Position numbers and translations under genes: made by a program. DNA of 64,000 nt, from positions 33,183,521 through 33,247,520 of the forward strand of contig NC_058193.1 of assembly GCF_907165205.1 (NCBI RefSeq), in the 5' to 3' direction. The stretch is from Coccinella septempunctata. Taxonomy: Eukaryota > Arthropoda > Insecta > Coleoptera > Coccinellidae. Shown in pieces: positions 34,228 to 47,100 of this stretch. Within the stretch, counting starts at the first letter, position 1. Each line of letters starts with the position of its first letter. Below the pieces are notes generated by a model. The model saw only the letters and a program-made list of their open reading frames with translations, did no database searches and was not told the DNA's origin.

Positions 34228-35244
34228 TACGAAGCTTTGCTTAATACCCTGATTGTGAAAAATTGGACTGCAAGCTTCCAAAGGGATGAATTTTCCATTG
34301 AAAATGATGACCGATCGGGAAGGCCAGTTTCTGTGTCAGTCCCCGAAAATATCAATGCAGTTCATGACATGATTTTATCAGACCGTCGAATTGGGCTAAA
34401 ACGGATATCGTAAGCACTGAATATTTCATACGAACGCGTTCATCATATAGTTCACGTCAATTTGGACATGAAAAAAATTGATGCAGAATGAATTCCCAAA
34501 TGTTTGAATGTTGACCAAAAGCGTGCAAGGGTAGAAGCATCGCGTTCGATCTGTGCTCGATTTCAAAACGATGTAGACTTCTTAAACCAAATTGTTACTA
34601 TGGATGGAGCTTGGGTACATTTCTACGATCCAGAAACAAAGCAACAATCGATGGAATGGCGACACTCTGGTTCTCCAAGACCTAAGGAGTTTCGTGTCCA
34701 AAAATCTGCTGGAAAAGTTCTTGCTTCAATTTTTTGGGATTGCCATGGGGTAATCATGTTTGATTTTTTGGATAAAGGTAGAACAATAACCGGAGATTAC
34801 TATTCGACATTACTGACCACTCTGCGGGAATAAATGAAGGAGAATAGACGCGGAAAGCTATTCAAAGGTGTTTTGTTTTTGCAGGACAACGCCCCTGGAC
34901 ACAAATCTCATGTTGTCGTGCAAAATATTCGTGATTTAGGGTTTGAACACCCCCTTTATTCACCAGATTTGGCTCCATCCGACTATCATCTCTTTCCTCA
35001 ACTGAAAAAAAGTTCAAAAGGTCTTAAATTTTCTTCCAACGAGGAGGTAATGAAAGCTGTGGAGGTCTGGTTTGCAGAGCAAGAAGAAACATTTTTTTTA
35101 AAGGTCTAGAGACGTTGCAGGTTCGCTGTAATAAATGTATCCAATTAAGAGGAGAATATGTTGAGTAATAAAATATTTTGATATTGAAATTTTGTTTGGT
35201 TCTATAGTAGGTTAAGAATTTTTCAATATATCCTCGTAAGATAG
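34228..35244 (+). mobile_element. Mariner copy C, 5'-truncated, 3' end intact
   Basis: Starts within the DNA-binding part (…LNTLIVKNWTASFQ-like) and ends with the family 3' terminus TTTTTCAATATATCCTCGTA. Two long open pieces: 34504-34833 with the first catalytic motif altered to MDGAWVHFYDPETK (Asp kept, Glu-Thr changed), and 34834-35109 with FLQDNAPGHKSH and SPDLAPSDYHLF. A single TAA separates them. Inactive. Confidence 0.9.
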
Positions 35245-35926
35245 GTGTGTGATCTTATAAGGGTCCCTTTATTTTATACGATGAACGTGCCCTAAAAAAC
35301 CCCAGGTACTTAACCCGAATTATGACCACCCCATCCCATTCTACTTAGCAAATTGATACGAGATAAAAAAGTGTCATCCCATCTATCCCATCCGAGTGAT
35401 TCATCATCCGTCTAATTGAACGTTATGTAATCAAGAGTTCGCACTAACAAAAACACTCGGGTATATCATTGATGATGAACGAAAACGATAAGCTTCCACG
35501 AAGGGAAGGAATAATACCGAGAGCAACAACAAGAGGGGTGTGTATAGACGGGAATAAACGCACACGGCGGCCAACTTGGTTGATTTTTAGGGCATCCTCG
35601 GTAATTAAACGATTTGTTTGCATAGCACAAGGGGTTGGAAAATTGTAATTGTTACCCCCTTTTATCCAGAAGGCCGATAATTATACGAGCTTTCAATTAG
35701 GGAACCCATAAAATCGGTAATCGCAATTGTTTTCGTTTTTTAACGAGTTTGGAAATTAGGGGCAGCGTAGGGCTTCGATAATTCATCGATTGAAGCCTTC
35801 GGTACGGAAATTTTATATTTAAATCAGTGGAAAGATTGGACTACAGGATGGTATAAAAGAGTTCAGCCAAATGTTTCTGTAATCGTATGTTTTTCGGGCA
35901 TTTTCCAAGATTTTTACATAGAGTAC
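35245..35926. other. Non-repetitive DNA downstream of goosecoid
   Basis: No gene. The stretch 35400-35830 is free of the local repeats and carries several TAAT/ATTA cores (GGTAATTAAACGA, CCGATAATTATACG, CAATTAGGGAACC). It lies about 2.3 kb downstream of the Gsc stop (minus strand) and could hold regulatory DNA; this is inference. Confidence 0.4.
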
Positions 35927-35936
35927 GACACCCTTA

Positions 35937-37364
35937 TCCCAGTGCGGCTTTCGACCCAATCGAGGTACGGTGGACCTAATTTTTACACTGCGACAGCTGC
36001 AAGAGAAGGCCCGTGAACAACAATCAAGGATCTATACAGCCTATATCGTAGGGCCTTCGACTTGGTGAATCGGAAAGCGCTGTGAAAAATCATGAGACGC
36101 CTTGGAGTACCCGAAAGATTCTTAGCCGCGTGTAAAGGCCTCCATACCAACAACACCGCTAGAATACAGCATAATGGCTGTACAACCTACCATTTCTCAA
36201 CCTACTCTGGAATAAAACAAGGCTGCGTGTTAGCGCCTTTACTGTTCAATATTTTCGCCATAGCTGTCTCGATAATTGCTGACATGAGTATGCCTGTAAG
36301 TGATGTTGGTATAAGATTCAGATTTGATGGAGGCCTGTTTAACTTGAAGCGCCTCATAGCAAAGACCCGAACTAAGTTTATCACGGAACTTCAATATGCA
36401 GACGACTGCGAACTTATCGCTAGTAGCTCAGAGGATCTACAGATAATGTTGGACACCTATAAACATATATACGAAGCTTTGGGCCTTAGACTTAATATCG
36501 ACAAAACCAAAATCCTGGCAAGTCCGCCAGATAGCCTTCTAACACGTATCAGACTGGAGAATGAAACTCTAGAACAGGTCGAGCAGTTCAAATACTTGGG
36601 AAGCTTCATAAATACTAGGGCTAACCTGGACACGGAAATACACAACCGTAGCAATTAGGCATCACGGGCATTGGCTAAAGGGTAGAGTGTTTCAAAATCA
36701 CGACCTCAATTTGAAGACCAAGACAGCTGTTTACAAAGCAGTGGTCCTCCCAACGCTTCTTTATGGAAGCGAAATCTGGACACCCTGCAGGAGACATATT
36801 AAACAGCTTGAACAAACGCAACAACGTCATCTGAGACAAATAATGCACATCAGATGGTTCCACAAAGTTTCAAATGCAGAAGTCTTGCAGCTCGCAAGTT
36901 GTACAACAATTGAGACTCAATTAACGAGAGCCCGACTCAGATGGAGCGGCCACATTCTGAGGATGCAAGACACAAGACACAAAATAGCTCTGAATGGCGA
37001 ATTCACAGAGGGAGCTCGGAAACCAGGAGGCGGTTTAAGGATATACTACATCAGTCCCTAAAATCAGTTAATGCCAATCATAACTGGGAATAACTAGCGT
37101 TGGACAGGTCACAGTGGAGGTCTTTGGTCCACAGTTATAATGGAGACTTGAGAAGAATACAGCGGCGGCCAGATCTCGTTGCTGACTATCCATGCCTAAA
37201 GTGTGGAAGGATCTGTAGATCACGGCTGGGTCTCTTCAGTCACAGAAGGCACACAGTCGCAAGTAGCCTTAGGAAACTAGGGTTTGATAGCACCGATTTT
37301 TTTTTCAATCTTTTTGTAGGTTTATTCTCGGTAACGGGATACAGCAATGAATGAATGAATGAAT
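35937..37364 (+). mobile_element. 5'-truncated LINE with reverse transcriptase and C2H2 finger, 10-bp target duplication
   Basis: Starts inside the reverse transcriptase (CGFRPNRGTVDLIFTLRQLQ), continues with SGIKQGCVLAPLLF and the catalytic QYADDCELIA box, then EQFKYLGSFIN, the connection region, and a C-terminal CLKCGRICRSRLGLFSHRR finger. It ends in a poly-T/AATG tail. GACACCCTTA flanks it exactly on both sides (35927-35936 and 37365-37374). Stops and frameshifts at about 36090, 36658 and 37090 make it inactive. Confidence 0.92.
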
Positions 37365-37374
37365 GACACCCTTA

Positions 37375-38167
37375 GTTGGAGATTTGTCGGTGCACGATCA
37401 TACTTCAAAACGGGGAGTCAACCCCATCGAAAATCTTAAATTGAATTAACGAAGGTATCTTAAAAAATTATTCAGGCAGAAATCTCGCAGATCGTTCTCT
37501 TCCAAACTGTTGGATCAAACTATTCCGTTTTTTCAAGAAGAAGAATGGTTGATCTTATTAGGCACAGGGTATCTAAAGGACTGGGGGAAATCTAAAAGCC
37601 ATTTTAAATCATCATATTTACTTAACAAACAAATTCGAACAAATAAGTTACATGATATGGAAGAAGGAAATAAGAAATGTATAGGGTCATACATAAAATA
37701 TCAATAGCCATAAATGCTATAATAACCTTCAAACCAGTCCATTTAATAGAAGAACATAAGATATCTAATATTTTACATAAAACTATATTTACACATAATA
37801 TATCCAGCTATATTACAGCTTTGCACGTGATTTAATGAATAATTTACATCGAATAAATGTAACCATTTTCAAATATAAATTACAACCATATAATGGACTT
37901 AATAATAAACTATCAATATACACAGAGGTTAAATTTCCTAAATCCATTCAATTTTTGATATATTTACAGGGTACACCTGAAGTTAGAAGAAATACTGAGT
38001 AGAAATCGACATAGCTTATTCGTATCGATACAGGGTGATAGATATGTTTTCTCACATATTTTCTTCGTTAGTTTTTCAGATGCGGAAATACTATCATCGG
38101 CCACATCGAAACTGTACAACTTTTGACTAGATCACTTTGATATTTTTTTTTTGAAGGGGGCGGAACC
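37375..38167. other. AT-rich DNA next to the goosecoid 3' end
   Basis: Presumably includes the Gsc 3' UTR. Element-like termini (TTTACAGGGTACACC at about 37971 and ATACAGGGTGATAG at about 38031) are present. I see no clear AATAAA on the minus strand close to the stop codon. Confidence 0.45.
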
Positions 38168-41100
38168 TTAAGCTACCTCCAGATCGGAAGAATCGTCGCC
38201 ACTGAAATGCGACACCTGCGATTGCTCGAATTTCATTTGATCCACACGGCATAGGTCCTCTTCTTGCAATTTCCTGATGCGTTCCTGCTCTTCTCTCTTC
38301 TGCTTCCGCCATTTTGCGCGCCTGTTCTTGAACCAGACCTGGAAAAAAGTATTTGGTTGAGAAAATTGGAAAAATTGAAAAGTGTTTAATAACATTGTTG
38401 ATATTCCTAGTTATTGGTCAACTATTACTGTTCTCGAAAGGTCGAGAATATGCTAGAAGTGATAGGAAGTAACTGGTTATTTGTTTGGAACATATTCAAA
38501 CGAAGCATTTTTGGGCAAAAGCCGAAAGAGACTGCATAAATATGGTCGACAAAGACAAACAGTTTTTGCTTGTACAAATATTTTAACGGTAGATTCTGGA
38601 GGTCAAAAGAAACACCCTTTTCCTAAACAATTTTTTCCAATTCGGCACTGATAAAAAGATATAGCCATTTTGAGTTTTCATAAAGAACTGTGGCACCCCA
38701 GAAAAAACAGAATTACCTTCAGAATAACTAGCTGAATCTGTCACACTACACATTTGTCTTTTAAACAGAGTTGAAGTCAGCCAAAGTACCCAATTTTCGG
38801 ATATTTTTTATTTTTGAACATCGAATTACTCGAAAACGGCGCATTATTGGATAAAATATGAAGAATACTTTTATTTTACAAAACGTTCAAATATTCATTA
38901 GATAGCGTCAAACTTAGTTTCAACAGTTGGGTTCTTTGAATTTTTGGTATTTTTATGATAGATAATGGTCATAATGAGAAAACTGGAAGACGTGGGTGAT
39001 ATCTTGTGTTCGTTAAAGAACACATCAAATGAATGAAAAACTATATTCCGAAATTCATTTCATTCGATAAAACCGTTTGTGAGATATTACTAGAAATAAC
39101 TTTTTGTTAAGGTTTTTCAACAGCCTGTATCTTTTAAACCGAGCCGATTCGGAAAAAATGGTAAGGGAAGAAAGTGTTTCTTTTGACCTCAAGAATCTAC
39201 TGTTAAAATATTTGCACGAGTCAAAAACTCGGCGAAAAATTTTTACTCCTATCCCAGAAGAAGAAGCATACAAGGAGCATTTGCATTTTTGCCGCATTGG
39301 TGAACACCCTCTAAAATTAACACCTGCAGACCCGAAATGCGAAAACTTCCGTAATTTCATACGTGAAATAAAGCGCAACAATAAAACCTCACAAAAAAGG
39401 CGCTTTCGCCTCTCAGCAAATTCGCGCAGACGACGGCTTCATTTTGTCAGAACTCGGAGAGTGCCGCTTTTTCCCTTCCCGACCCAATTGAAACAAGCAT
39501 ATTTACATATTAAGTTGGCAATGCCCAACAAAGTACTTTATTTATTTAATCCAGAACGAAACGGCCGAAAAAAGCCCATTTCCTCGCCGCTTTTCAGACA
39601 AACAACGGACGACCGCCGCGCCATATACGAATTTTCCATTTCGCGGCCCGAAGAAAAAGCCGTTCTTTGTTTCCATTGTTGTCTGAATCACACGCATTAT
39701 TTCCGGAATTATTTCGATGCAAATATCGCGAAACGGGGGCGACGACGTGTAAGGGAAGGCCGAAAAACTGGCGAAAGTAAGCCGCCGAAAGAAGTGACTC
39801 GGCGGGGAGAACGAAGTGCGTGTTTTTGACGTTTAGTGGCTGCGTAATTTTATTCATTTGATTTTGGGCGTTTGGTGGCGGTTGGCACCCTCCTGTGTGA
39901 ACATTGGGGGATTATCGGTACTGGGTGATCAAATCAAACAATGTCATAGATGCTGTCTGCGTCCGTTTGGGCTGATGTTTATTAGTGTGTGAACGAAGGA
40001 AAAGTGGAAACTATTTTAATTTTGAAAGAAAACCGAAATAACCAGTGGCAAAATAAACAATAATTAAGGAGAAAGAAATTATAATACACACTGAACAAAA
40101 ATTGCTGAAAGTTTGAATGACTTTGAATTTTCGCATCTTATATATCTAATGATGTAGACTTGTAGACTAAATATACAGGATGAGTGTTGGACTCGTACAA
40201 ATATTTTAACAGTTAATTCTTGAGGTCAAAAGAAACACTTTTTTCCTGTACCATTTTTTCAGATTCGACCCTCATAAAAGGATAAAGCCATTTTAAGTAG
40301 TCATAATGAGCTGTGCCACCTCTGTAAACAAATGCGAAGGACTTGGGGAGATTGATTCCTCGATGAAAATAAACAGGGGTAGTTCCTATAAATTTTTTTC
40401 GAAATCGACCTCCCTTCCAAGATACAGCCTTTGGAAGGCGATGACGAGTTGACAGTTTTTAATTTTTTTTACAGGTTCTAAAAAACACTGAGTCGTAAAA
40501 CTGTACAAAATATGAAGCACTAAGTAGATGTTACTCGAATATTTTTTTTAGATTTCATAACTTTATCATTGAGGGTTGAAAATAACAACCCCTTATGATT
40601 TTCCTTCAAAAATTGTTTTCGTGGGATAGATTTTCGAAAAATAAAATTCTCTTATGGTTTACCATTCAATTATGGAGAAAAAAGTCCCTTGCAAAATTTC
40701 GATACAGTCGATCGGAATAAGTAAATAAAAACTTACAAGAAGGTCTACGTGGCAGAGAGTTGATGCATGTATTTTAGCAGGGGGTAGTCATTCTATGATT
40801 AGATTAGATTAGTCTTTGACTCGTACAAATATTTCAAAAGTTAATTCTTGAGGTCAAAAGAAACACTTTTTTCCTACACCATTTTTTCAGATTCGGCCCT
40901 GATAAAAAGATAAAGCCATTTTAAGTAGTCATTGAGCTGTGCCACCTCTGGAAAAACAAAATTACCTTCAGAATAACTAGCTGAATCTGTGACAGTACAC
41001 ATCTGTGGATCTTTTAAACAGAGTTGTATTCAGCCAAAGTACCCAATTTTTCAAATTTCAGATACTTTTCAATTTCTGAACATCAAATCACTCGAAAATA

Positions 41101-44100
41101 TGAAAAATAGTTTTATTCAAAATGAGAGTCGGTGGAACATGTGATACTGTTCTTTCTGCAACGTTACTTGAAGTACAGATAACGTTAAGTTTCTCATCTA
41201 CATCGTCCCCTACCTGTTACAATAGCTAACCGCGGCAGAAAAAGAACCGAGACCGTTAAATTTGCGTAAACGAAACGAAATCTCCGATTCTGTGGTCTTT
41301 TTCACCGCTTTCGCCTGCAGGCGTCTACGGGTATAGCGATCAATGCCCCGCTTAGTAATTAACCTTCCGTTGAATTTTTGATCCACTTGAAACAATGGAA
41401 TGTTTTGAGACTAAACAAAATTAGTCCCCTCCGATGTTGATACGTGGTAATAGAATAATCTGACTGCGAAAGGATCTGCGAAGTAGACGTGTTCTGTAAC
41501 CCGTGATCTCTAGACGAGGATATATCAGTCTTTGATTTTAAAACTAGTAGGCCAGGAGATCCACCTTAAAAAAAACCACATGATGAAATTAATTTTATAA
41601 ATACTGAGGCTAAAAACTCTATTGTAAGTTCTATGGTTCTAATCGGTATTACCCACCCCTGGCGATTATCGGTTCTAACCTCACTTTTGTCAGTTTTATC
41701 AGACCATAGACATAGAGACATGGACTGAGCAATGCCAGCATGAAATTGGCTATTTATTAGAAAGAGAGAAAAGCTCGTCGGGATATACCTTTCTCTTTTT
41801 TGTTCACATAGAGGTGAGTGTAGACCAATCAAAATTCTAGAAAAAGACAACTGCATTCCCGACGTGTTTTTCTCTCTGTCACTTTTTTTGACCGTATTTC
41901 ATGCATAGATATAAAGGGAAGGCACAGTCCATGTCTCTATGTCTATGTATCAGACTGACGTGGATTTGTTTACATTTGGGTTTAATGAACGTCGAAAATC
42001 TCGATTTTTCTTCTCTGACATTCCTTAGGTACCTTTTGCGACTGGCCAGACGCAGCGGTTTGGACCTTCTTCATTCAAATAGACCATTGTCCGAACCCTC
42101 AAAATAAGCTGTTTTTCCCCCATGTCTCTACCCCTCCTCTGTGCTTAGCTTACAAAAGTAGTATACAGGGTGATAAGAAATTCAAAGAACAGAACTGTCA
42201 GAAATAGAATGAAAGGCTCACAAATGAATTTACTTGGCTCAGAGGAAAGGGAAAAACGTTTGTAAGTTTATCGTATACGCCTTTTTGAACTGTAATTTTC
42301 CCGTAAAAATTTCGGCTTGCAGAAGACCGAAGGTATATCCTCGTCGGGCTGAGTCCAGGATTGGGAGAGCGAGCTGACGCTGAGCACGCTCCAGGGCTTC
42401 CGAGGCAGGCGGCGTCGCTTTCTATTTAAACATCGACAAATGGGAAAACAGACAGCTTAATTGAATTATGATGGCAGAAACGGCTGGTGAATAATGGAAA
42501 GCATTGTATCCCGAATTGTTGGATTATTACGGGTGCCGTTTTTAATTTTCGCGTATTTTCCGAACAGAATTACACACAGGGACGTCGATACAGTGGGTGC
42601 TCTGGATTTCCAACACAACACCCAAGAACGTTGACTTCTGAATTCAATCGAAACTCAGTATAGAATATAGATACTTCTGAGATATTTAGACAGTGGTTTT
42701 TCACACAAAACACAAAAAGTAGGGCGTCTAAGTAGGCAGTAAGAGACTGTAGTCCGTTCTTGCTTATTCCACATTGAAATTCAGCGTTATCTCCTAAACA
42801 ACCCCCATGGTGTCGACACCCTCCAGGCCTCCAAATTTACATGAAACACCGCATTAACCGATTCATGGCATGCCCACCCTCACAAATCTTGTCCTAATTC
42901 GTTTTCGCTCTACATATTTGCGTTGCACCATCGTTTTAGATGCGGCCGAAAGTCGTATTATACAGGGTGTTTGTAAACAAATGCGGAGGACTTAGAGAGA
43001 TGATTCCTCGATGAAAATAAGTAGGGGTAGTTCCTATAAATTTTTTTCGAAATCGACCTCCCTTCCAAGATATACAGCCTTTGGAAGGCGATGACAAGTT
43101 GGCAGTTTTTAATTTTTTTACGGGTGCTAAAATACACTGAGTCGTAAAACTATACATAATATGAAGAACTTAGTAGGGGTTACTCACACAATTTTTATAG
43201 ATCTCATAACATTATTATTAGGGGTTGAAAATAACAACCCCTTTTGATTTTCCTTCAAAAATTGTTTTCGTGGGATAGATTTTCGAAAAATAAAATTCTC
43301 TTATGGTTTCCCATTCAATTCTGGAGAAAAAAAGTCTCCTGCAAAATTTCGATAGAGTCGATACTTTTCTCGGAATAAATAAAAACTTACAAGCAGTATA
43401 CGAAGGTCTATGAGGCAGAGAGTTGATGCATGTATTTTAGCGGGATGTAGTCATTTTATGACAGTGATCAGAACTGCTTTTAAGTTTTTATTTATTCCGA
43501 GAAAAATATCGACTGTACCGAAATTTTGCAACAGAATTTTTTCTCCTGATTTGAATGAGAAACCATAAGAGAATGTTATTTTTCTAAAATTTATCATACG
43601 AAAACAATTTTTGAAGGAAAATCATAAGGGGTTGTTATTTTCAACCCCTAATTATGAATAAATGAGATCTAAAAAAATTGTGTGAGTAATATCTACATAG
43701 TGCTTCATATTATGTATATAGTTTCATGACTCAGTGTTTTTTAGCACCCGTAAAAAAATTAGAAAGTGTCAACTCGTCATCGCCTTCCAAAGGCTGTATC
43801 TTGGAAGGGAGGTCGATTCCGAAAAAAATTTATAGGAACTACCCCTGCTTATTTTCATCGAGGAATCATCTCCCCAAGTCTTAGGTCTCTAAGTCTCCCC
43901 AAGGACTTAGAAAGATATCTTCCCAAGTCCTTCGCATTTGTTTACAGACACCCTGTATAGTACGATTCTCGACCTCCGCACAACAAACCAATAATCCTCA
44001 AATTTCCCGGAGCCACTGAGGGCTCCCGATACCGCCGCCGATGTTTTAAACTAAAACAAACACGGGAATTATAATGATTCGATGGAGTGATCCTGTTTTA

Positions 44101-47100
44101 TTGATGGACCGATACGCGGCGGGAACCCGGGCCCGGCTGGATTTGCGGGCATTTGCCTGCCGAACAATGGGGGATTATTAAATATGTTATTGTTGGAGGT
44201 ATACGTCTGTGGGGGGCCGTTTTAATGAATCCCCGTTTCTGGCTCGAGGTATAAGGCGGAATCGCGGCCGTGCGATACGAAAAATCATGTTTGTTTTATC
44301 GGAATCGCGAACCGATTCGGAACCGAATCGATTGATTGTACTGGTTGGGAACCGATTCCGAACGAACAGTTCCAAAATTGATGGAACAGAAATTTATTTT
44401 TGTTTGTTAGTTAATTTGTTTGTTTGTTTTTTTCCATAACTCCGGATGTTCGATTTCGATTCATCAGATTAGGTTTTCTTGCGAAATTCATTCCTAAATA
44501 ATTAGGAGATCGATTTTTTTTTTAATAAGTCGTGCATGAAGCTGTTGATTTCAGGCTTTTATGGTCGACGCTGGGTGAAACTATAAGAGATAGAAGAAAA
44601 TGATAAAGTACTATTTTGCAGAGCTCCAAAAGTTCTATAAAAAAGTCCTGATGGCATATACACCTGTACAGCGTGGTCCAACGAAAACACCTCGATTTTC
44701 CGGCTTTAAAATGAAAATGTGGAAAATAGCTCGGACCTGTCAATTTCTGATTCGTGCTTCTGTTTCGATCATAGATTTTTTCTGTGGACTGATTTTATAC
44801 CATAGACATATCGACATGGACTGTGCCTTCCCTTTCTATCTATGCATGAAATACGGTCAAAAAAAGTGACAGAGAAAAACGCACGTCGGGAATGCAGTTG
44901 TCTCTTTCTAGAATTTGATTGGTCTACACTCACCTCTACGTGAACAAAAAAGAAACAGGTAAATTCCCGACGATCATTTCTCTCTTTCTATAAAAAAAGC
45001 CAATTTCATGCTGACATTGCTCAGTCGTTGTCTCTATGTCTATGTTTTATACTATACTCCATTCAATGTTATTTTAGCACTCGGTTGGCCATGGAAATTT
45101 GACACATTTCACTCTGTATAGTACGAAAATGTGGGGTTATGAAGCTTGTCAAAACATTTTTGGGTTTTAAATCAACGCTATGTTGCCCTTTCTATGTAAA
45201 AGTTTCTGTTATTACGTATTTCATCACAATGTCGAATCTCTTCGGGAAAAATGTGACGAACATAATTGAAGTTTATACAAACTGATTGAAGGCATACCAC
45301 ATCCAGTTATTTGCATGGAAAATACAAGGGATCAGTGTAATATCATAATATGCAGTGGCTTCAGGAGAGTTAATGTTCGTTATCTTCTTTGGCTAAAGTG
45401 TGAATACGTTATATCAGTTATAGATTTCAAAAATATTAACCCGAAGATGAAATGCATATGATGCAGTGGATGGGGATGGGTATCTCCCGAAGGAATTAAC
45501 AGATAATTACAAGAATGTTAAATTCTTCAACAAAAAACATCTTGCATCAATATAAGTAAAAGGAATTAAAGGAAGTTTCAAGTCAAGATGAACTTCACCT
45601 TTGAAGAAAAATTCACATGAATAAACAATTAACAGGACAACTGTCGCGTATTTGTGGCTGTTCATCTTGATACATTGATATAATAATAATAATTAGGTAT
45701 TTATTGGTACCTTGAGAGATTTACAATGTATAGGACAAGTCAAACGAAAAATAGAAAAATCAATTTTCGGGAACTTATTCTACGATGACATTCATCGAAA
45801 ATCCTGTAGTAAACTTTTCACATTAATTCAAAAAACTTTAAAAATTGTAAATTTCGTGGACTTGAATGAGGTTTCCAACACTGATCCGCCGCCGTGATGT
45901 TAAAATGAATAGTCTTCTTGAAACTTAATTTTTTAAAACCTAGTAATCGGCTTCCCAGATGACAGAAACACCGAAAAAACTTTCGGACTCAGCATGCGAT
46001 GGGTGTGTGGCCCGAAAGACGGCATATTCCGGACGTCTTACCAGTTAAAACCTTGAGTAAATCCATTAACTAGATCCCAACTATCCGGAGTCCTTCCCCT
46101 GCCTTCCGAATCCCATAAGTGGATTAGGAACTCTTAAATATTCCAGTAATTGCTTTGGCGTGTTCCCATAAGCCAATATCTCTGCGATGTTTACGGAGAA
46201 GAGACGTCCTTTTGGCCCTTTTGCGGCGCGCGTACCGTCCCTTTGAATTTAGCAGTGCGGAGACGTATCACTTTTGTCCCTAACTTTTCTTGGAGTCGAA
46301 CACCGAACAATGGACTCGTTAATTTTAAATTAGGATTTTGGCGGGGAGTCGATTGGGGTGGTATCGGCTTTCTTTTAAGCAGATCTCTTCGCAGAAATGC
46401 ACGATGCGTCTGAGGTTATACAGGGCGAGAAAGGTTTTCACAAGAGTGGATGATTCGAAAATGAATTTAAAAGATTCGATACCGGAATTAATGGGACAAT
46501 GGAAAGATCGAAACTATGGAATCTAGGCATCTGACAACGTCGTCGCACATTTTTGAATCGATAAATATATACAGGGTGACAATTTAAAAACTTGCCAGGC
46601 TAATTATGTCGCGACAAGAATGTTTTCAGAGAAAAAGCCGAAACAGGTCAATTTTTAAAGGGAGGGGGACATATATACGAGGATGTATTGATATCTAGTT
46701 AGCCTAGACCAGTTCCATGCACAAAAAAAGTATTGCGTTACCATAACAACGAACAGTAACTCATTAGAGTGTCAAGTTTGAGGTCAAAAAAGTAAACCAG
46801 AGTTACGCAATAAATTAAAAGAAAGAAGATGTCCACCGAAATTGTGGAAATTGAAAAATTGGAGTATCAAGCCATCATCAAGCACCTGTACTTTAAAAAG
46901 ATTAAGAGGTAAGCAGATTTACGAAGATATGCTCAATACCCTTGGTGATCAATGTCCTTCGTATACGACCGTGAAAAATTAGACTACAAGCTTCAAAAGA
47001 GGTAAATTTTCCATTGAAGATGATGACCGATCGGGAAGGCCAGTTTCTGTGTCAGTCCCCGAAAATATCGATGCAGTTCATAACATGATTTTATCAGACC

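Noticed and set aside
36202..36384. Minus-strand frames across the LINE at 35937
   Set aside because: The + strand encodes a clear reverse transcriptase; the minus frames are shadows.
39104..39829. A 241-codon open frame as a protein-coding gene
   Set aside because: The first 40 codons are R1 repeat sequence, and the rest is Arg-rich with no domain, lying within the Gsc intron. Kept only as a finding to test.
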